Assembly (NCBI GenBank): GCA_947462335.1
Contig: OX381708.1
Location: 8,308,001-8,372,000, forward strand
Reading direction: 5' to 3'
Source of the DNA: Harmothoe impar
Taxonomy: Eukaryota > Annelida > Polychaeta > Phyllodocida > Polynoidae
DNA length: 64,000 bases
Part shown: positions 14,601 to 26,600 of the stretch, in pieces
Numbering within the stretch: position 1 is the stretch's first letter
Layout of the letters: each line of letters opens with the position of its first letter
Made by a program: the position numbers and the translations under genes
Notes under the pieces: model-generated
What the model saw: only the letters and a program-made list of their open reading frames with translations
Database searches by the model: none
What the model was told of the DNA's origin: nothing

Positions 14601-17600
14601 TGTTTAATTCTAATTACTACAACATGGGTGTTTATACTTTTTGTACTAGTTCCCAGGAACTCAAAAAAGAAAAATGATATATCTCATATGCAAAAGGCTT
14701 CAAATTTGATTGTGTAATTAATGAGATTGTTGGATATCTTTGTATATCTGACACACTTAGGTATGTTTTGAAGTGAAAACTTCCACTGAAGTCTTGCTAT
14801 TGAACCAAGTAACCACCTGTTTGGCAAACATTTAACGCAAGATTCCTGTTTAGAGCTCAAAATAGCCTGACATTATGCAAAAACAGCACTTTAACCCTTA
14901 AGGGCGGCGTAGTGCTTTAGTGCATTGAATTAAATTCTAATTAAAGCAATGTATAGAAATGCAGAATTCCACCATATTACAAATATAAACAGCACTAGAA
15001 TACAGAGTATTCATGTGTATTGACTTCTATACTTGTGCAATCGTAGAGACATGCTTCAGTTGGCACAGACCAGACCCTGTAACACCGTGGATGTCCTCTA
15101 TAATATAACTCTCTAAGGGCTTTAACCCTTTAAGGACGGATATCAGTCAAAGGTGGCATTTGTTGTCATGATGCACCAATGCAGCCCTGGTGAGTAACTT
15201 ACTGGTGCTGCATTGTTGTATTGTTGCCAACCCTACCAGAGTGTCTCAACCTCACAAGGACGGATATCAGTAAAAGATAAAATCTGTTTTCATGATAAAC
15301 CAAAGGAGCACTGGCGAGTTACTCGCCAGGGCTACATTCATGCATCATGACGACTAAGGGCATGATACATCAAGGCATCATGCTGTTCTTGAAGAGTTAA
15401 ACTGCTATAATGTTCGTAAAAAAATTGCCAAGGCTTTAAGCATGCACCATGATGGCAAATAGTATTTCACATTCATGCACTATGCAAAGCTTAAATGTGA
15501 CCCGTTTTAATAAAATGGGTCGGAAGTCGCACTAGAAAAATGTTGTGATATTGCCATATTCAGGTACAGCTCATCAAGAGGTTTCATTTGATATATGACA
15601 AGTAGTATATTAGGCAATTTATTAGACAAAGTGGAATTTAATTAAAAAGAGATAATTAACATTTATATTAGATGCCAGCTATATTATACTATACAATTAC
15701 AATTTCTATGGCCATCAATTTGGGATAAATTGGGATAAAACTCTGTTTTGTAACTTAGTATGCCTAAAGATAACTATTCATCTGTTAGAAAAATGTCAAA
15801 AAACATTTTACAAAAATAATATTTATTCCAGCCTATGCTACTTAAAGAGCCCATATCTAAGCTCTTAAAAGTCAACCCATTTCGTTAAAATGGGTCACAA
15901 ATGGTTAATCGCTTGAACTTTAAAAGGCAATGGCCATGTTCTGTATACTTGTACTAGTATTACAGGGATTGACTAGACTTACTTGTAGTACCTGCAGTTG
16001 CTCCTACCCTACCTACAAAGGACAACAACAATGATCTAATTAGTATGAACTATTAGAGTAAGAGTAACTGTTATAATCAACCTTATCCTGAGAGTCAGCC
16101 ATGTAAACAACAAAGTATGATCCATGAATAAATCTTAAAAGCATAGAAGTATGTTAATATGCACAGTTCATATGATCTAAAGAAGAAGGAATTAAATGTC
16201 TATAATCAAAGTGGCATAGTCCGATGATTAGGGTTCAAAAAATGATTTTGCTAAAATTGAGTCAGAATGGTCAATATGGTCATACTTTATGTCCTATCTA
16301 CTTTATTAAACATTATTCCCCAGAATTCAGCTTAAATTTCAGCTAATAATCAGTTTTTTGCTCAATTCAAGACTTTTGGAGTGCACGCTATAATTCCACC
16401 CATTGAAAATACACTGTACCTATACGCTATACCTGTGTTCTTGGGACCATTCTAATTGCCTGTTATTGCCCATGAATGATGTTTTATTGTATCCTATCCT
16501 CCAAATACGATATTGTACTGCCATTTTGAACATATTCAAATAAAAATCAAAATATGGAAAAAATCGGACCATGCCACTTTAACACCTTTAAAGTGATATG
16601 GTCCGATGATTTCGTTTGAGGAATCAACCTTAAAATACTCCAGCATGTTCACTATAACTATCCTTCATGTTTGATGTACTTAAGGTAAAATTATTCCCTG
16701 AAATTTAGCTGATAATTCAGATAACTATCAGTTTTAGACTTAATTCACTATTTTTGGAGTGCACGCTATGATTGAAAATACACTGTAAAATGCTGTAGTT
16801 GGTCCCCATGGTACCTTCTTATTGGCCATAGAAGAAGTTTCCCCATCCTCCAAATATGATACTGTAACATCATTTTGAACACATTTTAAGTGGCATAATC
16901 CCATGATCAGGGCTCAAAACAACTTTTGCTAAAAGTTCAATATAACCATACTTCATGTCCTACCTACTTTATTAAACATTGACTCCCAGAATTCAGCTTA
17001 AATCTCAGCTAATTATGAATTTTATGCTCAAGTTGAGAATTTTGGAGTGCACACTATAAGTCCACCCATTGAGAAATACACTGTAAAAGGCTATACCTGT
17101 GCTCATGGGACCCTCGTAATTGCTTCTTATTGCACATCGATGATATTTTTTTGTGCTCTATCCTCCAACTATGATATTATAATTTTGAACTCATTTAGGT
17201 AGAATTTAAAATATGGACCATGCCACTTTAAGTAGGATCTAAAGTATGTTAAATATTAGACCATGCCACTTTAAAGTATCTGGAAGTTAGATATATATGG
17301 TCTGACATTGACTAATGCTCAACCTTGCGCTAGTAAAATATTCATATCTTTTATCATTATGAATAACTAGACAATACTTACAAACAAAGCGATTCCAATG
17401 AGTGCATTCTTTTGACTCTATTTCGTAAGAACTATCAATGACTGCACAGTGACCGTAACTGGTGGGGTGTCCTGACTTCCACTTTGTCAGTGCGTAGGTG
17501 GTGGAACTGCCATCTTGAAACTGCCACGGGGAACTGGCGTCTGTCCTAGTTAGACCAATCCAGGTGTCATGGCTGTACAAAATGAAGTGCATGATTAACC

Positions 17601-20600
17601 CTTTAATGGCCTCATAATGATTAAATGAATACCTGCTCTTGAGCTGCATGATACATGCATCATTCTGTGCTTTCAACAGGCTAGGAAAATCCCGGGATTT
17701 CCCCAATATATGTAGAAAACCCTCTCTGGGCATTTTAACCAGCATGGGGAGATCTCCCCTCACTTAAGATAGCCCCTATGTGGACGCTCAGCCCTTATCT
17801 CTGCAGAGATAAAAGATAAGAGCCCCCGCCGGTCCGTACCTTCAAGGGGGATTTTGCCACCAAGGGGAATTCTGGGGTGGTGAGGGAGGGGTGAGGGGGG
17901 GGGGGGGGAATCCGCATATAATGTACCTTATTTCGGCCAGATTTTGCATTTTAAATCATTATAAATCACGGAATATAAAAGTGATATAAAAGCCCATCCA
18001 CATATACGTAGCCTACTGTATAGTCTACCTGTCTATGAAGTAACCATTATCCGCAAATAATGGTTAGATATTAGCAAATTGAATTTCATGATTCAACCAA
18101 ATATTACATGTATGTTGCCCCAGCATCAAGGGGGAAAAAGCCCTCGTTCTATTTTTCCCCTTCAAGGGAATAAAGAAAGGATTTGCCAGGCCTGTTCAAC
18201 AGTGTGCTAACCCGTAGGGTAGGCTTGATGTTTATATGGAACCCTAGCGACCTACTCACTAGAACGGCATTCATGCATCATGAAGATAAACGGCATGATG
18301 TATTATGTTGCCTTTAAAGCTGAAATATCGTATCATTGTCAGGCACATCATTAGATAAAATATTGATGTAATTTAAAATACATGCACAACCGTTGCTCAT
18401 TTTTTTTATGCCGAAGTGGTGGCGTAGCCACCTGGTGGTGCCGCCAGGCACCACCAAGATGAGGTATATGATGTTTGCACTTTACCAGAAGTCAGAACGG
18501 ACGCCGCCATCTTGGATTGCGCCGCCATCTTGGATTAAGGAGTCACAACACAAATTTATGCTCTGTGATAACAATAATTTAAATCAACCTTTGATAGTTC
18601 CTTAGGTTGATCATAATTATACCTACCCCCCTAACATGGACCCAATAAATTCAATGGTTCTATTGGTTTGTTGTAAAAATGGCTGGTTGCCTAGCAATGG
18701 CTATTATAATTGTTTATCTGCCTAGCAATACACATTTCTAGGGTCCTGAGGTTGATTATGATCATGCCTACATCCCCTTATATGGACCCAAGGAATTCAA
18801 TGGTTCTATTGGTTTGTTGCTATTATGGCTGGTTGCCTAGCAACAACTATTCTAATTGTTTATCTGCCTAGCAACACACATTTCCATGGTCCTGAGGTTG
18901 ATTATGATCATACCTACCCCTCATAATATGGACCCAAGGAATTTAATGGTTCTATTGGTTTGCTGTTAATATGGCTAGTTGCCTAGCAACAGCCATTCTA
19001 ATTGTTTATCTGCCTAGCAACACACATTTCCATCTTGAGGTTGATTATGATCATGCCTACCCCCCCCCCTAATATGGACCCAAGGAATTCAATGGTTCTA
19101 TTGGTTTGTTGCTATTATGGCTGGTTGCCTAGCAACAACTATTCTAATTGTTTATCTGCCTAGCAACACACATTTCCATGGTCCTGAGGTTGATTATGAT
19201 CATACCTACCCCCCATAATATGGACCCAAGGAATTTAATGGTTCTATTGGTTTGCTGTTAATATGGCTAGTTGCCTAGCAACAGCCATTCTAATTGTTTA
19301 TCTGCCTAGCAAAACACATTTCCATGGTCCTGAGGTTGATTATGATCATGCCTACCCCCCCCCCTAATATGGACCCAAGGAATTCAATGGTTCTATTGGT
19401 TTGTTGCTTATACAGCTGGTTGCCTAGCAACGACTATTCTAATTGTTTATCTGCCTAGCAACACACATTTCCATGGTCCTGAGGTTGATTATGATCATAC
19501 CTACCCCCCTAATATGGACCCAAGGAATTCAATGGTTCTATTGGTTTGTTGCTTATATGGCTAGTTGCCTAGCAACAGCTATTCTAATTGTTTATCTGCC
19601 TAGCAACACACATTTCCATGGTCCTGAGGTTGATTATGATCATGCCTACCCCCCCTAATATGGACCCAAGAAATTCAATGGTTCTATTGGTTTGTTGCTA
19701 ATATGGCTGGTTGCCTAGCAACGACTATTCTTATTGTTTATCTGCCTAGTAACACACATTTTCTTGGTCCTGAGGTTTATTATAATCATACCTACCCCCC
19801 CCTAATATGGACCCAAGGAATTCAATGGTTCTATTGGTTTGTTGCTTATATGACTGGTTGCCTAGCAACAGCTTTTCTAATTGTTTATCTGCCTAGCAAC
19901 ACACATTTCCATGGTCCTGAGGTTGATTATGATCATACCTACCCCCCCCCCCCTAATATGGACCCAAGGAATTCAATGGTTCTATTGGTTTGCTGTTAAT
20001 ATGGCTAGTTGCCTAGCAACAGCTATTATGATTGTTTATATGCTTAGCAACAGACATTCCTATGGTCCTGAGGTTGATTATAATTATACTTACGGCCCCT
20101 CATATGGAACCAAGCAATTCAATGGTTCTATTGGTTCTATCTATTATAATAATTTATCTGCTTAGCAACACACATTTCCATATCCCCCTAACCAGCTGCT
20201 AACATGGACCCAAGGAATCCATAGGAACTGCCATATTTGAAGTAATATCATCCTTCCCCCTGATAACCCCTCCCCTGCTCTACTTATTTGGTGTCTTGAA
20301 TGGGTCCCCTTCAAATATACCAACCATGTAGGTCTACATAATGTTCCTTCGAATGCACGAATTGCGGTTGTTGCCGCGTATAAAAATGCCTGAGGCATTT
20401 TTTTACGCGGCAACAACCGCAATTCTTGTTTGTCATGTGTCCAAAGCTGTTAACTTTCAATTTCAGTAACATTTACGCTACAATGGGTAATGTTTTTGCT
20501 AAAAATGTCATCCCTCGACCAGTCAAATATTGAACCTTTGCTATGGTGAGAAGAGAGGGGTGCATGCATTGAGCCCAAAGCAGGAGAGGAGTGTCTTTCC

Positions 20601-23600
20601 GCTAAAAGAATTCCGATCAAGCAAGGAAGGCAACCACACCTTCGTCTGCCAGTCCGCCCAAATGGGCTCAAAACACCTACCCTACAAAGTCACGTATCCA
20701 GGTGGTCTGTGCGTCAGACTGCACAGAGACCAGCACGCACTGCGCGGCAGCAGATGCATGGGCTGCAGCAGAATGTTTCTCATAGCAACCCCCGTTATAT
20801 GCATCAAAGTTGGCTCCAGCGCAGCCTGCAACTGTAGTAGTGGCAGCGGCTGAAAGGTAATGATCAGTGCTGTAATGATGATGCACATGGTTAGCAATAT
20901 TTAACCCTTGTTGGACATCTTTAATGGGCTTCAATGGCGCTAATCTCTTTAAGGGTGGATTCAAAGGTCATGGGGCGCTTGTAATTAAGCAACTTGTAAC
21001 TAAGCTACACTGAGATAAGATCAGAGGGGGCCAGTGGCGCTGGCGGCATCCTGCAGAGTTTCCCGCGCTCTGGCTGTAGCAGGAGCTGAGTTATACGACA
21101 TTATAAAACGGTTGGCCATGTGTAAACTTGCACTATAAATATTGGCAGATGATATTTAATCTAGAGGGGGGGGGGGGGTTCCTGACATCGGCCACAATTA
21201 AAATAGAATAAAAACCTCTCAAATCCAACTTCAACTCTGTTCATGTAGCATCATTTAGATTCCTTTACACAGGGCTAGGGCTAAGTTAAATGGTGAATGG
21301 GTTTCTTGGAGTTGAAGTTGTTTGTTATGCGAATACTCCCCAGGGGACTGTTTTCGGAGCATATTTATCTGATTGACATATTATATGCATAGTGCGCTAT
21401 ATGATGCTCACTCAACTCAACTAACCTAACCTCAGTGTGCCAAGAAACCTAGCTATGCAAGAACCCAGGTTCTTTTGGTGTGATGGCAATCCATAGCTCA
21501 AGTCATGTGATAACAGATCATAAATTACAATACAATTGCATGAGCATCCAATGAAATGGATTACCATGGCCAGTCACCAACTATTACTAGCTAGGGCAAG
21601 CAGCGACCGGCATCCCGGGCCTGTATGTGTCCCAATGCTAAACACCCTCAATTAAATGATGATTTTCTCTGTCAGATTTGATGGTATCATAAAGACTGCC
21701 ATAATCATGAATGAGGGAAAGGCTATGTCTTTCATATCCAGTTTTATTTCTAGATTTTCCATTATCTAATAATGAGATATTAATTGGTAAAGTAAATACA
21801 ATGGCAGTGTTGATAAGTATATTGGAATGGTTCTTACCTGCCAGGAAAGTGGGGTCAATCACATGCAATTTCATTAATGTGTATGAGATCTCATACATAT
21901 GGACTCTACTAACATAGTAGATTCTGTAGATATCTTGTTTAAATTCATGTCACAGTAATTACTTGATAAACCCATGTGTTTCTGAGTTACATCATTTCTA
22001 TAGGTGAGTTATATAGTCAAGTACCCCCTAAAACCACCCAAAACCCCCACCACTGGGTAGAATATAGATTTGTAAGTAAAATTCTTTTAGTTTGGTGTAA
22101 AAATATGCTGGCGAAAATTGGCTAAAGGTATTTTCCTGGAGCATGCCCGTTACCCCTATAAAGGCCCTGTTTGTTCAGATTTTCATAGGAAATTTAGTAT
22201 TTTGATGTGAAAATTGAAATCATGTTCTGAGAGAGGGTATCATATATGATACCCTCTCTCAGAACATGATCTAATTCCGAAAACAGCTAGTTATTCAAGG
22301 AAATATTCTCCAAATGAGAGCAATATTCCTACAGCATGCATTACAGCAGCTCCACTCCCACAGGCCCCAGTGGTGAGTACAATGGTACACTGTACTGCCA
22401 TGCAGGCCAGCAGTATGTGACAGGTCGAGTATAACAACATTCCATTTTCAAAAAAAATCATAGAAAATAATTTATCCATGGTACGTGAATAATGTTTATA
22501 ATTCCTTATTCTGATTGATCCCCTACATATATTGTATATGTCATGATGGAATTCAACACTTTCCTAACAATCCGGTGTCCTACCTACTATTTCAACCTCA
22601 GAAAGTAAAAACCAAACTCTCATTTATTTACAGACTTATATTTAATGTTGCAGTGAGACCTCTATTATCCCAGTGGGCACTGCACATTTAATCAACATTG
22701 ATAACTGGTTGTCAGTGTTGATTCAATATTGATTCAACATTGATTCAACGTTGAACTGAATTTTGTGCCCACTGGGATCTAGCCTTTCACAATACAGTAC
22801 TGTTGTTTATCTAGCTGCTTTTGTTTTCAAACTGTTCTATACATAAGGATTTAAATATGCTTTAATATATAATCAGGCACCTTCAACATCTCTGATTATT
22901 CAAGTGTTTGTAATGACTTACCTGCAGGAGGCGGAGGTGTGGGGGCTGCGGGGGAAGTCGGAACTGAAAGTTAAGGATGTTTACTCATAGATAGAAACAA
23001 TTTGAAAAAATTAATGCTCACGATTTTTTACAAGGCTGAGAAAAGACCTAAATTAGCCAAAACTGCATAACTCAGGACTTTGTGCCATCTAAATGCTTAG
23101 TTGTACATCTGCATATTAAGAACCAGACAATAACAAGTGCATTTTACAGCAGCACCATCCAGTGTTAAGTGCTGGAACTAGTGTTAGTTCTCTAGTATAG
23201 AAAGGGCCTGTGCGGTATCTTTAAGGGTGCTGCTGGCAGACATATGTAACTTTCTTTGCCTAAATAAATAGACCAAGGGTAATGACTATTGACACTGTCT
23301 CTGATGTATTTCCCAAGCTTGGGCTGTATCCCAAGAAGCCACGTGCCTCTGAAGGTATTTATGAAAGGAAAGACCCCATTCTGACCCCATTTAATACTGC
23401 CACATTGTATTCAATTGGGGGCATAAGAATTAAATGGGGTAAATCTAAAAAATATAAACCTTTTTCCAATCGATCAAAATATTTCCTCCAGTTAAAGATA
23501 GTTATATTAGTTACAAGGTTATGCAGAGGACACAGAGTGTAATTTTGCACTTAACATTATTTGCAACCAATAGTATGAAGGCTTTAATTAGAATAAGACG

Positions 23601-26600
23601 CGAACAGGACAAAAGACCAATTAGGTGCTATCAGGCTTTTTTCAATCAGGTAATGTTTGCATCATTCAGATTTATAGTTTATACTGATCCTGAAGTTAAG
23701 TTTTAAGAGAATTATAAAGGGATACAACTTACCGGGTGCTGCCCTGAAAGGTTGACCTTCAAAGGAAATGCAAGATACAAAGATATAAATCTGTGAGAAA
23801 GTAATTTCTGATGAAGTAATGAAAATATATTATAAGTGCCCTAAAATTTCTCAACCAGATGGTGCAAATATTCTAATTTAACCAGTCAGTATTCTGGTAT
23901 TTGATACTCTAGTTCTGTATGAACCAATGCCACGTTCTTAGTAGAATTGCAGATGGTACATAACTGTGGACAGTACTTACAGACATAATATCGATAATAA
24001 ATGCCTGCTTTGGACTCATTCAGCAACACACTTTCCTACCTGCATCAACTTTATTAAAAGAAATGGCCAATCAATATCACTTTGAACAACTTGATATCAA
24101 CCACAACTGTCTTTCCTTTTTAGAATTGCCAATCATAAAAAAACACAAATGGGCTACTTACAAATAAAGCGTTTGTTTTCACCGCAGTCTTTGGACTCTA
24201 TTTCGGTGGTGTCTTCTAAGATTGCACAGTGACGATTACCCTTGGGATGACCAGACTTCCACTGAGTGAGTACATAGGTGGTCGGACTGCCATCTTCAAA
24301 ATGCCAGGGGGAACTGGCACCTGTCCTAGACAGACCAATCCAGGCATCATGACTAGAAAGATAAAGGCCATGTTCATGTCAAGATGTTGTCCAGAAATTC
24401 TTTTCTTTTCAATTTCAGAATCAAAACAATTTGCTATGGTAAAATTGACTAGCATTCTCTCCATGTATTAAATAATGATAGGATTTGAAATTCATTGAGA
24501 CTGTATTGCAAAAACAATTATATTTTTGAATTCCCCAAATCTTGTACGTAAAGGAGGCAATAAACCATCACATTCCCAACTTTTGTGGTGCTGGAATTAT
24601 TACTTTATTTTCTATTAAAGATTGATTTAGCCAATTCTTTTCTGCTAATAATGATAACAAAAAATAATGATATGTACTTTAGTCCTTATTTCATACTCTA
24701 TAGGCAACACTTACCCTACAAAGTTTGACAGCCATTCACGTTGTGCATCAGACTGCACGGAGACTAGCTGACACTGAGCCGCGGCAGTTGCATAGTTCTC
24801 GGAATTAAACTTTTCGTAGCATACGCCATTGTATGTATCTTCATCTGAATCATCACAGCTTGCCAGTATGGTCGGGGTGGCAGCTGAAACAATAAGAGAA
24901 CTCCAAATGAATTTACTGAACATATTAAGTAGACAGGTGGTTCTCCAATTAGAAACATTGGACAAGGACCATTTTTGGAATCGGAAACACACAACCAGTT
25001 TTAGGGACAATGCCAGTTTTGCAAAAACCATATAGACCATCCAATATATATGCTTGTTCTGGTTTACCGATCAGAGCACCTTTTACAGTGTTTGATCTCA
25101 TAGTTTCAATACCTGAACTGCTATTAGCTTTAACCATAACTGTCAGTTTTTGGCTTTGTCCAAGGTACATGGAGGTAGTATCACATTGGATTAAATTGTG
25201 CCTTGACTTAGCTACCAACTTTGACATGTACTGAGTCAAAGTTGGTAGCTAACTTCTCACAGACTGTTACAGAGTTATCATTAACAGGTCAGACTCATAA
25301 ATGTCCCCATGGTCTCTTCTGTTCCCGCTGATGGTTAAGATTCAACACTGTCCTTAGATCTGTGTTGGTCTGATATGTACATTTTGTATATTAGCATTTA
25401 AAAAAAATGCATTTCCAATTTTTATCTTACATTTCCTAAAATCAAAAGTACCCTTGATGTGTAGCCTGTTTATTAATCCACATATGAATGTTAAGTTTTT
25501 CTCTCGAGGTTGTTGAGATACATAACTTTGCAAAGATGAAATGTTAGCCTTCCACTCTCCTTGGATATCCTTAGTTATTCCTAATAATAGAGTGTGGCTG
25601 TACACCCTGTCTTAGGGCACTCTCCCAGCAGAGCCATGCAACCAGGCCTGGACAATCCAGGATATTTTCCATAATAGGTATATTAGCCTACAGTGGGGTT
25701 TCTTCCAGCGAGGGGAAATCTCCCCTTACTTAGTGCAGCTCTCAGGTCGGCCTCCTGCCCTTATCTCTGTAGAGATAAGGGTCGCCGGTAGAGATAAGGG
25801 CTGCCGCCGGTCTGCACCTCCAATGGGAGTTCTCCCAGTGCAGTATCTTATACAGGTGGGCTGGGGAGGGGTGGGGGGAGGGGGGTAGGAGTCCACATTT
25901 ATATATACCTTATTTAGGCTATATTTTGTCATTTAAATCAGTATATCTCAAGAAATACAAGACTTTCATCCTAGCCCATTCACATATACCTAGCCAATTA
26001 AATTGTCTACTTGTATGTAGGTGAATGTTTTTCAGCAAATAATGGTAAGGTATTAGCAAATCGGATTTTCTGGTTGAACCTAAAATTACATGTATATCCA
26101 CCCAAAACCAAGGGAGAAACCCCCTCACTCGCTTTTCTCCTGGCATGGGGTTAAAGGTAGGATTTCCCCAACCTGGCAACTGCAAACCTAAGCTAGCCTC
26201 TGGCTGGATTCCGCCATTTTTAGCGTCAGGCACTACACGTCAGTACCACATTGCCATGGCAACGCACTCAGAAAACCTTCTACTTTAGGGAATCTGACCA
26301 TTATCTATATCAAACAGGCTTTCAAGAGTTAAATAAGTGGTGTTTTTTTGCAACAAGTGTCGAAGAATAGATAACAAATTGTTACATTCTGCCTCATAAC
26401 TCATGCAATATTAGCCCATTTTCTCAATTTAAAACAGTTTTGGAAAGCCAAGACAGTTTGCTTCCCCAAGCGTTAAAATTGCAAACTCAGTGTTTGATGC
26501 TAATGGTCTTGATATTCTGCCTGGGACCCATATGGTGCTTCAGAATATTGAATGATGTACAGGGCTTCTACTTCTACTTCAGGGCTTCTACTATGATCCG

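Noticed and set aside
19443..20165. Repeated open frames with [11 protein letters not shown]
   Set aside because: They come from the 146-bp satellite; the period is not a multiple of three and the frame is not kept between units.
20530..20853. 107-codon plus-strand frame
   Set aside because: Antisense shadow of the lectin B first exon.
23282..23706. Plus-strand frames of 86 and 61 codons
   Set aside because: No recognised motif, no good splice partners, and they lie in an intron of the minus-strand lectin gene.
24216..24471. Plus and alternative minus frames over lectin A
   Set aside because: Wrong-frame shadows of the second lectin A exon; the phase-2 frame with HDAWIGL is the real one.
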